DNA of 64,000 nucleotides from Papio anubis (Eukaryota > Chordata > Mammalia > Primates > Cercopithecidae). The position numbers and the translations under genes were made by a program. Positions 45,115 through 57,850 of this stretch are shown in pieces. Numbering within the stretch: the stretch's first letter is position 1; each line of letters starts with the position of its first letter. The stretch spans positions 32,591,159-32,655,158 of the forward strand of contig NC_044988.1 in NCBI RefSeq assembly GCF_008728515.1, in the 5' to 3' direction. A model generated the notes under the pieces. The model was not told the DNA's origin. It worked only from the letters and a program-made list of their open reading frames with translations, and did not search any database.

Positions 45115-45245
45115 AGAGGCTCATTTTTCTCACCTGTAAAATGGGAATATATACTACCTGCCTTTGCTTAAGGACTAAATAAAATAATTATGTTACAGCA
45201 CTTGATGGAATGTTAGGCCCAGAGTAGGAGTTAATTAGGCATTAG
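45115..45245 (+). repeat. MIR SINE relic
   Basis: AGGCTCATTTTTCTCACCTG, TAAAATGGGAATATATACTACC, AAGGACTAAATAAAATAA, and AATGTTAGGCCCAGAGTAGG are in MIR order. Confidence 0.75.
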
Positions 45246-45390
45246 CTCCTATATAGCCCAATTGTTTTGTTTTCTTTTTTAACCAAGACCAGTCTCTTTC
45301 TGAGTCAATTCCTTTGCCAATATCTTACATCTATCTATGCACTTAAATGCTTTCATTGATCTACAGCTATTGGATGACTTAGAAAAATTT

Positions 45391-45678
45391 CTTTTTTCTT
45401 TTTTTTTGAGACAGAGTCTTACTCTGTCTCCCATGCTGGAGTGCAGTGGCGCGATCTCGGCTCACTGCAAACCTCCACCTCTTGGGTTCAAACAGTTCTC
45501 TCCCTCAGCCTCCAGAGTAGCTGTGATTACAGGTGCACCACATCTGGCTAATTTTTGTATTTTTAGTACAGATGGGGTTTCACCATCTTGACCAGGCTGG
45601 TCTTGAACTGACCTCATGATCCACCCGGCTCAGTCTCCCAAAATGCTGGAATTACAGGTGTGAGCCACTGCGCCCGGC
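45391..45678 (-). mobile_element. Alu (AluS-like), full length
   Basis: TTTTTTTTGAGACAGAGTCT, both monomers, ending with the reverse of GCCGGGCGC. The flanks AGAAAAATTTCT and AGAAAACATTCT are a probable diverged target duplication. The frame at 45337-45591 is Alu translation. Confidence 0.93.
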
Positions 45679-46611
45679 AGAAAACATTCTTTAGAAAAAA
45701 GCAGAGTGAGTTTATCTGGTATTTCCTGTCTCATAATATTTTTTTGTTACTATCTTTCGGAGTAGCTATCAGGAATCTGAAGAAAATAAAAATATCCTTT
45801 TACATTTTTTCTTACTTCAACTTGATAATATTTCGTATATATTTTCCTGATGAAATATGTGGAAATATTGACAAAAGTACATCATGATCTGAAATAATGT
45901 GAATCGTTTGGAGATGACTCAAGGACAAGAATCTTGAGATAGAAGTCTACATCCCCTAAAAGCAATGACACCATGTCTTTGAACAAGGCCAAGAGAGATT
46001 CTAATTTATTGAAAACGAACATAGCTATTTCTTTCCCTTTTGAACAGTGGCTTTTAAATATTTTTTTTTCCTTACAACCCACAGTAAGAAATAACTTTTA
46101 CATTGTGACCTGATACACACACATGCATGGTATGTGTGTGTATCTGAAATAATAGTTTCATGGAATAAAGCTTACCCTTATTCGATTTGATGCACTCTGA
46201 AATGTTCCATTCTACTCTATTTAACTTTTTAAAACGCTGTTTGAGACCATTATATTGATTTTATGTTCCACACTTCAAACATCACTGCTTTAGGGTTTTA
46301 CTTATTTTGCTTTTCTGAATGACAAGCCTTCTCAAGACGGTCTTAAATGCACTTAATTTCGTCCTGTTTTCTTTTCTGGGATATTCTGTATCTCTAAATA
46401 CAAATATGAAAAGGAGTTTATTAGCTACAATGGAAGGATATTGAGAAAAATCAATTTATAATTGCCCCACAATTTAAGGAAATTTTACCATCTTTTACAT
46501 TTCTGGCCCATTCAAATTCTTTCATTCCTCTCTGTTCCTTTCATATTTTTACCAAAGACTGATTTCCAGTTGTTATTAGGCACAACAGGCTTATTAAAGG
46601 GAAGGGAGGAG
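45679..46611. other. Intergenic, no gene seen
   Basis: AT-rich. It contains a perfect 13-bp inverted repeat at 46112-46144 made of CA/TG alternation (see findings). Confidence 0.55.
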
Positions 46612-46880
46612 ACTGACATTTAATAAGCACAAATTATATACAAGGTACTTTGCATACATTATTTCTTCCTAATAACTAATCATTGTATTTTTTTATTCGT
46701 ACTTTTATTGCCTATATTATTTCTTACCAATAACTACTCATGGTATTTTTTAATTCACACTTTTAAGCTTACAAGAAAACAGGGATTTAGAGAGATAAAA
46801 TAACTTACCCAGGGTCAAAAAGTTCAAAAAGCTGGTTTGTGGTAGAGCTGGCCCCCAAACTGAGGCCTGCGTAGCACCAA
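46612..46880 (-). repeat. MIR SINE relic (minus)
   Basis: AGGTACTTTGCATACATTAT and GGGATTTAGAGAGATAAAAT, ACTTACCCAGGGTCAAAAAG, GTGGTAGAGCTGG run in the reverse of MIR order as written for the plus strand of the element. An AT-rich section with a near repeat of CATTGTATTTTTTTATTC interrupts it. Confidence 0.7.
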
Positions 46881-49060
46881 AATCACTGCAATGTATTTTC
46901 CTGATGTCAACATAAAAACCACACAAAAGAAAAAAAAAAAAAAGAACAATTAGATCTTATGTTTTTAATCTGCTAACTTTAGGAAGGCATGTATATATGT
47001 TTTTCTTTGAATTGTTGTTGCTGTTGTTGTTGTTGTTAGAGTCTTATATATTTACCAATCATTATACAGAACATATGTGAACTTCCCGACATGTATTATG
47101 TGTATACAGTCTCCCCAGCACACTATTTATTCATTTAGAGTACTCCAGAGCTCATAACCTACTTGTGTAATTTTCCCCACAAGGATTCCATGTTTTCTGT
47201 TGGCTTTACAAAGACACTCAGGATTCTAATTTATTTGCATCACAACATTTACCTTTATTAGCCCCCTCAATATTGAAGAGAAAATCAAAATAAAATGCTT
47301 TCCTTTGTAACCTTTAGTTCTAAGCAGGGCCCATTAGGGACTTTAAAATATTCACTTTTGGAGCTGATTCCTGCATTGGTAAACACTTTGCATGGCATTA
47401 AATAAGCTTTGCCTGTTCTAGGAGACAGAATGGATTAAATTAAACAGTAGTGCATATCACTTGGCTGAAGTGACAGGAGTAAAGAACAGAATGCATCCAC
47501 TCCTCCAGTCTCATTAAGCTACCTCTTTCTCCTGAAATTGGATTGGGATTCCAGGACACCTCTCAACCTACAGGAAACACTGGATCTAAAGCTGAAACAG
47601 GTACCCAGTGCCTTTTGAAAAATTAACTGCTCTATTGAAATATAATTTACATATCATAACCCAGTACAGTTTCCACCCACAACAAAATCCCTGATTCTGG
47701 AACTTAAAAGGAAAAAAATAATAAACATAAATTTCATGCTTTCACCAGTTTGCACTCAATCCGTCTCGCTCATAATTTTGCTCTCTCCCTCTTTCCCATT
47801 CCCCCCTCCCACCCCACTGCCCTTCTACCAGGTGCTCCTCATATACTATATCAATACGTCTACTCTGCTATTTCCACTTACCGGCTTTCAAGAATTCCTT
47901 ACTGATTATGTTTTATTTCAAGGTAGGGGCAACTGTAAAATAGCATCATTATGCTTGAACACACAGCTATCCCTGTGTTAGGACAGAATTAGAGGTACAT
48001 CTGGTGCTTTCTCTCCAGAGGAAAGCAAAGTGGTAAGAAGAATTAAATTTCAGGTACAGTCTTGCACATCGCCATTAACAGTGAATATCAAGTGTTTCCT
48101 CATAAAGTTTTGAATGGTCATGTGGATGGAGATGAACTCCAGTGCAGTGACTAGGTGAAAGGTGAGATTACCAATGTACACAGGATGCCACAATGTCACC
48201 GTGGAATCATCAGTGTTATTTTCTGAGTAATGTCTTCAATGGTGGTGATGTCTTTCTTAAGTTTCGATAGTCCTTCCACTACCTCTCTAGCTCATCCCAG
48301 GCTGGCAGACATATAAACACAGTTTAGGATCCAAAAGATCCTGTGAAAAATAAGAACAGTTTAACTGTGGTTTCCTCACATTAATTGTGAGCCTATGTGA
48401 TTCTCAGGTTAGAGTGGGAGATCACATATAATAGAATGCTCTCCTAGAGATGAACTGATTTGTGTTTTTGACTCTATATGAGAAGGGACATGCCAGATAA
48501 CCAACTTTGGAACTCATATTTGGGAAGAAGGGAGAAGAAGAAGTCCTGGCACCATTGAAGTGAACTCTACTTCCAGATGTAGGTGCAGGACACGGTAATG
48601 GTAAGATGGAAGCCAGTGTACCTAGCGATTACGGAGGACAGGTGACATAGAAGCTGCCTCTTGAAACAAGTTGTCTTTCACCCTGAAAAGGAGGTATCAT
48701 CAGGCAGCTTATATTTTAGATTAGAAAAGTGAAAGTTACATAAATCGTGACTAGATTCCTGAAAGGAAGAGAGGCCGCTGGAAAATCTGAGAAAGAAAAA
48801 CTGTAGGGAACTTTTGGCTGAGATTAAAATGGAAGGAGCTATATCTCTGAAAGGACTGCAGAGGCCTGAATGGGAATCTGGATAGTGAGGCAGTATTTCA
48901 GAGTGACCAAGAATCTTCCATGGGACCGCAAAGGGCATATTCACAGTAGCAACATGGGAGGAGCGTGAAAAACATCTTAGATGTTTAAGTTGTACTGATG
49001 TTTTTGGACTACATAAGACCCAGGATTTGGGGGATAATTTATGGAGACAAGGTATATCTG
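46881..49060. other. Intergenic, no gene supported
   Basis: It contains a TTG trinucleotide tract at 47012-47038. The segment around 47630-47680 (TTGAAATATAATTTACATAT) resembles an ancient repeat motif. Frames at 47736-47981 and 48678-48944 (minus) have no recognisable domain. Confidence 0.5.
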
Positions 49061-49520
49061 TTTTCTCTTGCTGCTTTGATTACCACAAACTTAGTGGCTT
49101 AAAACAATACAAATTTATTATCTTACAGTTCTGTAGGTTTGAAGATTGAACTGGGTCTCACAGGGCAAAAATAGAGGTGTAGTTAGGGCCACATCCCTCT
49201 GGAGACTCTAGAGGCGAATCTGTTTCTTTCCCTTTCCAGCAACTGAGGACTGCCCACATATTTTGGCTCACAATCCCTTCCTTCAGCAGTGAGGCTGAGT
49301 CCTTCTTACACTGCTGCCTCTCCAGTTCTTTTTCTTCTGCCTCTCTCTTCCACTCATAAGAACCCTTGTGATTATATTGAGCTCACTTGGATATTTCTCC
49401 CATTTTTAGGTCAGCTGGTTACCAACCTTAAAGCCATGTGCAACCTTAATTCACCTTTGCCATGAAACCTAACATTCACAGGTTCCAGGGATTAGGAAAC
49501 ACATCTACTGGGAGGGCCTC
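49061..49520. repeat. Ancient dispersed mammalian repeat, family not named
   Basis: ATCTGTTTTCTCTTGCTGC, CCACAAACTTAGTGGCTTAA, TTATTATCTTACAGTTCTG, CTGCCTCTCTCTTCCACTCA, AACCCTTGTGATTATATTGA and CATTCACAGGTTCCAGGGAT form a text I know as dispersed in primate genomes, ending TTCTGCCTACCACA. I do not assign a family name from memory. Confidence 0.6.
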
Positions 49521-49614
49521 TATTCTGCCTACCACACAAAGGAATCCAAACAGGGAGATACTGAATTTCCTGATAATACTGTAGGTAGGTAAGAGTGCAA
49601 GCAGGCTAAGGGAT

Positions 49615-49812
49615 GGATTCAGCCCTGGTTCCCAACACTGGCTGCAAATATAATCATGTGAAAGCCTTAAAAATGCAAATGACCAGATTACACCTGCAGA
49701 CATCCTAATGTAATAGATTTGGTATGGGTTCCAGACATTGTAATATTGGGATACATAGATCTGGATAAGCCAGGTGATTTTTATGTGCAGGCAGGATAGA
49801 GAATCACTAATT
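49615..49812 (+). repeat. MER5A-like DNA transposon relic
   Basis: GGTTCCCAACACTGGCTGC, AAATGCAAATGACCAGATTA, CCAGGTGATTTTTATGTGCA and AGAGAATCACTAATTTAGG follow the MER5A order, diverged. Confidence 0.7.
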
Positions 49813-52203
49813 TAGGATGAGAAAGTCTATACCTTAACTCTAGAAGGTGAGAACAGAAATCCAGAGCATGTCCTAGAATTCTGTTCTTTTCTAATTTCCA
49901 TCAGGTATTTTAGTTACATATCCTGTCCTACTTCTTTAATTTACCTCTAGCTATCAAATTTAATATATGAGCTTTAAGTATTCTTAGAAGTAAAGAAATA
50001 AATGCTTAGAAAAAATATTATTCTTAATTACACTTTATACATTTTAATTTACTCTTCCGATCTGTAAACTTGTTTTCCAAAAATTATTTTAACTAAAAAA
50101 CTATATCATTAAGAGTTCATCAATAATAGTTTATTTCATAATATATACCTCACTCACTTGTAATAAAGAGTTAAACTATGTTTCATTTACCTTAATGAAA
50201 TCTATTTTCATGCAGCTTCACTCTACAGTGTTTACTTCATAAACACTTCATGGTATTTGAATTGGTTTATGCATTTTCTATTTTGTTACTTTTCTTATTT
50301 TATTTCGTTCTTGCATATAAAATTGTTGGTAGTTGCCATGGCAATTCTAATTGATTTCTTTCTGCTGTTTTGTAGGCTTTTAAAAAGATTTGCACAATAC
50401 ATCCTTCATATTGTTATTTTTATCTCTGTAAGTTTGTAATGGCCTCTAAAAAAAAAAAGCTGTGTAACAAGAGCATCAGATGTTACTTTGCTCACTGTTG
50501 AAGGCTGTGAAGAACAGAAGAAAACTAGGAAGAAAACCAAGCTGGGAAGGGCAATGAAGGAATGAGTTAGAGTTCAAAAGTAAAAGTATGTTCCATATAA
50601 AAGAAAGAGTTCAGGTACGTGAGTCAGTGGCAATGCAAGGGTGAGAGATGTGCTTTTAGAAAGAATTGAACTTGTCAATATGACTCAGCTCTGGAAGACC
50701 AAAAAATTATGGAGGGAGAGGCAGGAGAGGGAAGCCAGGTGAAATGTCACCATTTTCTTTGTTTATCTCCTGGTAGATCTCAAAATCTTCTGTTATTCAC
50801 ACACACACACACACACATACACACACACGCACACATACACGAGCATGCACTCATGGAATGTGTCAGTATATCTATTGTCAAAATCAGTTCACTTCAGTAA
50901 AACAGAGTTGTGATCCCTCACAAGATGCTGTGTTGCTGATTAGCTGCCTTCTTCTAGGAGATGAGGTACAGTGTCATTTTCAGTCCTAGAGATCATGAGA
51001 AAAAGAAGAAAGTCTCTTGTGGATCTGAAATGAATTAGATTTGGTTTTACATTTACTGTAAAACTCCAGAAAATTTACATTTGTTTTACTTACACCATAT
51101 ATTTTTTCCAAAAGCTAATTGCTATGGACTGCAAACAAACACATTAAGGTAAAATAACAACTCTTCTAGAGTAGAATATGGGTAAATTTTAGACACAGAC
51201 ATGTGCGCTAAGATGTCTGCACAATGATTAAAGCTGAGTTGTGAGTTTGCCTCTGAGACTCCCACTGGCCAACGTGAAGAGAAAAGCATGATCAGAATCA
51301 AGACTCAAAGTGCCTGGAAGGAAGCATTTATCAGGTATGCTGGGAAAACACAATATTTCCAAGAATTGAGATGGAAAAAATTTCTCCAAGGAGGGGATAT
51401 TTTAATATAATAGACAATGGCCTCAATAATATCCCTGCAATATGAAACAGTATGTTTCACACAGCCACTTCTAAATATTTTTCATCAAGTGAAGTGAAGG
51501 GCATAATGTTGGCACACAACTGAGAAACAGCTATTAAATGAGGGTGAAAAGTTCTGAAGACGAAATATTCTACTCTTGGATTACCTTGGTGATCAGAAAG
51601 TGACTCTATGTGGACAGGACTAGGTAGACAGCATACCTATTTTATAGAACACTTGTGCCCCATCCTATTGCATGGCAAAATCAAGAGATTTGATGATGAC
51701 GTGCCCTATAAACCATTTCAGATCCTCAACTTTACAACAAAGAAACATCACCTCATCCTCATTCACTCAGATGAAAAAAGATCTTGGTGATAGTAAAAAT
51801 GATTTATCTGAGGAACCATTATAAAAATTACATTACACAGGCTTATGTGAAATATGCAAAAGCTTTGAAAAATAAATGCCTAAATAATCTCCCATAAAAC
51901 TTTTAGATAGATTATTATGACCCTATTCTTCTGGTACAAACATAAATGTGTTTCCGATAAATGTATTTTATTATGTTTTGCTTCGTATGACCACCCTATT
52001 ATAAATTCAGGATGGTTAAAAGCAAACTTTAAGACCCCTCTCTTCCTCTTGCAGTCAGGACAAGGTTTTTTAAACCAAAAACATACGTTTACATTTAGCT
52101 CCACATGTGCCAGCTAGCTATTGACTGAACACTGACATGTGTTTGAGCTTTAGGGATCTCAAATCTCTCTGCTTCTCTCCTCAGTTGTCTTACGCCACAC
52201 ATT

Positions 52204-52208
<5 letters not shown>
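49813..52208. other. Intergenic, no gene supported
   Basis: AT-rich. A CA microsatellite is at 50798-50840. Frames at 50257-50439, 51608-51790 and 51880-52117 lack recognisable domains. Confidence 0.55.
50798..50840. repeat. (CA)n microsatellite
   Basis: CACACACA run with CATA and CACG interruptions. Confidence 0.9.
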
Positions 52209-52279
<71 letters not shown>

Positions 52280-52281
52280 AC
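52209..52281. repeat. Compound (TC)n(CA)n microsatellite
   Basis: About 45 bp of uninterrupted CT units passes directly into about 27 bp of CA units. The pyrimidine-only strand gives a long homopurine/homopyrimidine tract. Confidence 0.97.
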
Positions 52282-52579
52282 CACATATTGGGAATTCAGA
52301 AATTTAGCAGGTAATAGGGACCTAGTATTCAGAGCAAACACTGTCCTTGTTAAAAAAAAAACAGTATGGAATACTGTATGCCGCACTTTACCTGTGGGGG
52401 CACTAATGAATGATTCTTGGCAAATTCTGAATACCCCTTGAGCTTGTCTTGTTCATTAGCAAATTATTTTCCTTTGACTGTTTCTCAGTTATGTACATGA
52501 CATACTAAAAATGGTGAATTTCTCAATCAGTTGCTTCCTAGGTAAGTAAACATTCCACTGGTGGAGTACTGTTAGCAAA

Positions 52580-53020
52580 TTACAGTGGAAATACAGCTTT
52601 GAAAACAATCTAGCTTTGTTTCTCTTGGTTACTAAATCCTGGGTCAGGTGGCCTTGGTAATGTGCTTTGCAGGCCCCAATGACAGGGAGCTATTTGACAA
52701 AGGGTCCCAGCTGGGACATTCTGAAATTCAACCCCACACCTGTGAGTTGTGCCTGGACACACTTCCCAGGGTTATTCCAGCCATTGGCTTCATGGGGCAG
52801 GGATACTGAGGCAGGCCCATTCCTGGGAGATATAGGACTCCCTGACAGTCTTGCTACCTAGATGTTTCTACTCAACCTGTCCTTTTTCTTTCCCCTACAC
52901 TCAGTGCCACACTTGCATATGGTCTCCCATTTTCTCTCACACAGACGGTTCTGCCAATAAAACCTTTGCTTGTTTACGTGTGTCTTAGCAGCTATGTCCT
53001 GAAGGACCAAGAGTGACATA
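52580..53020 (+). repeat. Possible old LTR-like relic
   Basis: A segment with higher GC, ending in AATAAAACCTTTGCTTG and a TGTCTTAGCA-like region about 30 bp later, the layout of a polyadenylating LTR. No clear ends, target duplication or family match are visible. It could equally be unique sequence. If it is an LTR it is degraded and non-functional. Confidence 0.3.
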
Positions 53021-54770
53021 ATACACTCTGCTTAGTTTTAAAGGTAAATTGTTTACCTACACTTAAGGAACTACATCTCCACACACTCAATATGGTTCTA
53101 AATTAGTCTCCTGCTGAAAATGCCTAACATTGCCACTCAGATTTGGACTCTAGATTGCGACAGATTAAAATTTCTTATAAATGATTTTTTTTTCAAAATA
53201 AATTCCTAACTCATTCTCTTCTTCAAGAAGCCACAGTGCTTCCTCTAATCCTGAAGTCATCAATAGACAATCTATCCTTCCCAATAATGCTGAGATTTTG
53301 TTTTCTAGAACCCTACAGTCAGATAAATTATACCTATAAATTGTACCAATTAGAATACATTTTGTGGCCTAAACCTCAACCTTTCACTTGATTGGCAATA
53401 CTGGCAATATATAGCCTTATCTTGTTGCCTAAGTGAGAGATCCATCCTGAACTAATGTGGACATATCAGTATAAGTTGAAGACCACTCAAGGAAATGCAG
53501 CCTTTTTGGGCTTTCTGAAGTAAGTAGTAGTCAAACTCTTTTCTCTCTCCTAATTTGGAACCACCTAAAAACAGACAACTGAGTCAGATAGAGGCCAAAA
53601 GATCAGCTTTTACATATTCACTAGACCTTGCATCTAGGCCATGGGTAACTATTTACCCATCCAATACAAAGCAGTGCAAACAGAAGACCTCTGGCCTAGA
53701 GCGCTAGGCCAGAGCATGGCGGAGAATGGTCTATGCATGGAGAGAATGCTATATGTGTTTAATGGCCAAATTCCAGAGAAAAGGGCAAGTACCATATGAG
53801 AACAGAACAGCTTAAAAATGAAAGCACAGAAAAGGTTTCATTTGTTCTTGACCTCACAACTGAGATGTTACTATTCCTTTATTGGGAAGCAAGAGAGAGG
53901 CAGAAAGATGCTTCTTAATTCTTTTAAAACCACAGCAATTTTATTTTGTGGGCCACGGTGAAAAGTCAGAGAGAGGGAAATAGCTTATCCTACAAAACCT
54001 CAAGCCCTGATCTACCCATGGGGAAGTCAGTGGCATTAACATTTCATGTAAAGGACAGAACATCACCAGGCCACGTTAACCATGGGGACAGTCAGGATCG
54101 TCATTGCACAGAAAACAAAGTGAATTCTCTTCTTTCCTTCATTTTATTACTATTCACATGTTTCAGAACAATTCATTCAAGATTCACATAAAGTTAGCTA
54201 TGGGCTTTTCTAAATAGAGCTCTTACATCTTAAAAATAAATCCAAGGCTTTTAAAGCTCTGTAATTATCTTGTCTATTATCTCATCTGCTGCTTCATCTT
54301 TCATTCCCTCCCTTGATCTTTTTTATCTGTATGGGGTGTTACCATTTTTGCATAGCTTTTAAAGCAAATTCTGGATATTTTCAGAGATGGGGGGAGGGGT
54401 AGGAGAATAGATATGTCACAATTCATGCTACTTACTCATTTTTCTGGAAATTAACTCCTCAAGCACCTGATGAGTTATAGGCATCTGGGCATTAGATTTG
54501 GAATAAGAATTTTAATTGTATTATTTCATCACTGTGATCATACTTAACAATGAAAATTCTTATAGTTCCCTGAACTATGCTATTTATGCCTTCACTTAAA
54601 AAACATTTTAAAACTGCATAATCTTAGGGAGTCCATCCTTAATGATTTTTATAACTATCTTAGAGTTTAGTGACCTCTGTAAAGTAAATGTACTTTTCTG
54701 ATGGGGGAAAATGTATTAAAAAAGTGGCATGTCTCTGAAAGGAAATCATTTTTGACTAAAATACTATTTA
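53021..54770. other. Intergenic, no gene seen
   Basis: It contains two adjacent perfect hairpins at 53641-53660 and 53691-53712 (see findings). The frame at 53946-54191 has no recognisable product. Confidence 0.5.
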
Positions 54771-54779
54771 AGTAGATGT

Positions 54780-55260
54780 AAATTTATGCATAGTTTTCTG
54801 ATTTAAAAAGTATTATATACTTATGCAAAATTTAGAAATTACAAAAAATATAAGATAGAAGAAAAATATAAAGTAGAGTAAGAACAGTCTTTAAAATAAT
54901 CATTTGAGGCAAGCATTATTAATATTTTGGTATATTTCTAGTATTTTACACCCCCTACACACATACAACATTTATAAATTTTGAATCATATTAAACAGTT
55001 TTATTTTTTTCTCACAATGTTATGTTGTGAGCATTTTTCTATGTCATTATGTAGACATTAAAATATGTTTTTAATGACAGCATATATAAGAATGAGTCAA
55101 GTGTTTTACTAAACCACTCTTAGATATATAACATTTGTTATTCCAAAAATTTTGCCATTATAAATGATGCTGTTATAAACATTTTTATGCAAATTGTTTT
55201 TTTTTACCGTATTATTAGTGTCATAGGAAATAAAATTACTGTGTTAAAAGGAATAAATAT
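54780..55260. repeat. Ancient dispersed repeat, family not named
   Basis: TCACAATGTTATGTTGTGAGC, ATTTTTCTATGTCATTATG, CATTATAAATGATGCTG, TTATAAACATTTTTATGCA are a text widely scattered in mammalian genomes. Diverged, non-coding. Confidence 0.5.
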
Positions 55261-56394
55261 TTTAAAAGCAAAGATCATATGACCAATTATTAACTTACGT
55301 TGGGGGACAGTCACACTTCCTTTCTGGTTTCAGAATACTTGGGAAGCCAAATTAGTAGCCAGAAGGTTCCTTAGGGGAACATAGAATCAGGGAAGAAGTG
55401 GCAGGCAGTCTTGAAGGATCTTTCATCCTAGTCATGGTGAGGCCTGATAGCTATGACTTCTTCAGTTAAACTGATGTCTTCATACTAAAACATTTTGTCA
55501 TCATCAACCTATTTATATTGCAATCTAGATAGCTGTTGACTTGCAATATTTACCATATTATGAAGCACGTGAAAACTCTGCATGTGCCCAGATGACTCTG
55601 CACAATCCGCAAAGGCCTTCATTTGTCCCAGCTTCAGTGCCAGCAAAAGGGTCACTGCTTGGCCTTAGGCTTTCAGGAAGAGAGCACACTGCCATAAACC
55701 ACTAAGAGAGGTGATCTAGAGCAAGGTACATGGGAGAATTAAGTGTTCATTTGGGAGAACTGAGCATCTAGCCTTCAAGGAGACAGGTTCCCGTGACAAA
55801 AATTGAAGATGAGGAGATAGTGATTGCTTAGATGTAGTTATGATAGCTATCTCTATTGGTTTAAGATAGTTATTTTTATTTTTCCACATGTGACATACAT
55901 AAATGATTTAATATATACTCTTGACTATTCTTCTTCTGACAGTTTCAGTATGTTTTCATCTCTCTTGGGAGTTGGGGGAGTAGATGTGTATTTCTCACTC
56001 TATCTTTGACTCCAACCCTCACCTAAAGAATCAGATGTGAAACCCAATTCAGATTTATGTGGAGATTGAACAAGAAACTAGCAGGGAAGAGAGTCTAGAG
56101 CTGTTGAGATATGAGACCTTCACTACTGTCTTTATAGTCACATGGATATGTTTGCCTGTCTAAAACGGACACGAAAAAGTCAGGCACCCTGATGTGCAGC
56201 TCTTTGGAGGCTAAATTAGATTAATTGGCTCCTTCAGTCATTGCCTTCTGGGAGTTTACAGACTGTGGGAGTATCATTCAACTAGACAGATCTAAAAAAT
56301 GCAGACAATGAAACAAAATAGTCCACAAATTCCAAAGGGAGCAGATACTTGATGAAGTGAAGACCGTTCAAAATTCACTCAGTTGAAAACTGGG
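55261..56394. other. Intergenic, no gene seen
   Basis: No exon, RNA gene or named repeat recognised. Confidence 0.55.
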
Positions 56395-57850
56395 TGACTC
56401 ATTCCTTCAGAAAATATTGGTTGAACATCTAATATATGGTCATAGTAAACTAGACACTCTGAATATTGGGATGAATAACACAGATAGAACCCCTTGTTCT
56501 ATTCCTTGTTCTTACATTATGATAGGGAGGATAGAAAATAAGCATATAAAAAGGCAGTACAATTTGGAGGAATCATAAGTGCTAGAGGGAAAAATGAAGC
56601 CTTGTAAAAGAGTTGAGAGTGATGGGGGTGCTATAATAACTGGGGAGTCAGAACTGAAGGAAGTGATACAGCAAAGCCATTAGGGGGCCCAGAGAAGAGT
56701 TTTCCAGGTGGAGGGGACCTCAAGGTCAAAGGTTCCAAGACAGGAAGAAGCTTGGTATGTTTGAGTTGCAGCACAAAGGCCATGTGCATGGACAGAGCAG
56801 AGAGAGCAAGGAGAGAATGATTAGAAATTAGATCAAAGACATGGAGGAAAACAGGGCCTTCCAAGTGACGGGAGGAAGTCTAGATTTTATCCTCATTGCC
56901 CTATGGGATGTCTCTGGAGGGTGTGATCTGAAGAGTAACATAATCTGATACACAATTGGAAAGTATTACTCTGGCTGCTCTGTGGAGGAACAGGAATAGA
57001 CACAGGAAGACCACTGGTACTCCTAGTAAGGATGGAGGGTGACCAGGACTGTAGGGATGCAAGGAGAGATGGAGAGTAGTCAGGTAGATGATAGGTTTTG
57101 AGGCAGTCAATTAAAGTTGCTTAAGATTGGATATGGGTTGTGAAGAAAAGTGAGAACTAACAGGATGACACGTAGTATTTGAACTAGCAACTGAGAATGG
57201 GGGCACTAGGGAAGAAAAAGTAAAGGATGGAGGGAAAATAAAAGTTCTGTTTTAGACGTGTTAAAGTTTAGATCCCTGTTAGATATACAAGTGGAACTCT
57301 CCAATAGGCAGAATAAGTCTGGAGTTTAGAGAAGAGATCATAGACGAAGGCACAAATTCATGAATTATTAGAATACAGATGGTGCCCAAAGCCACAGGAC
57401 TGGGTGCGATAACTTACAGAGAGAGTGTGGTAGACAAGAGAGGAGAGGAGAGAAGAGAGCTGAGTTGGAAGCCTGGCAGTATGCCAACATTTAAAGGTCC
57501 ACAAGGACTTCAGGGAGATTAAGAAAGAGAAGTACAGAGAAGTGACAGTCTGATTTGCAAGATGGAGGTCATTGGTTGGATGATTTATTATCCACGTAAT
57601 TTATACTCCAACCCATGGTTTTTTAAGAGTAAGAGAAAAGTTATTAATAATTTTGCCAAGACAATAGGTGTAAGCTGGGACTGTCGTGGGCAAACAAGAA
57701 CATATGGTCACCTTAGGCTTTGGCGACCTTGTTAAGACTGGTTTCAGCAGAGCTGTCATGATGGCAATCTAATTTGTGTGGGCTGAGAAGAGAATAAAAG
57801 GTGAAGAAAACAGGAAGCACAGATGACCTTTTGGAAGGAATTTCACAAAA
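56395..57850 (+). repeat. Long ancient mammalian repeat, family not named
   Basis: From CCTTCAGAAAATATTGGTTG onward the order of motifs is that of a long dispersed mammalian element: AATTTGGAGGAATCATAAGT, AAGTATTACTCTGGCTGC, TCTGTGGAGGAACAGGAAT, AAAGTTCTGTTTTAGACG, GATATACAAGTGGAACTCTC and TGGAGGTCATTGG. Related short pieces occur at 9440-9830, near 36300, and at 61070-61150 with 61680-61830. Short frames at 56631-57110 and 57713-58054 (minus) are not genes. Confidence 0.55.
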
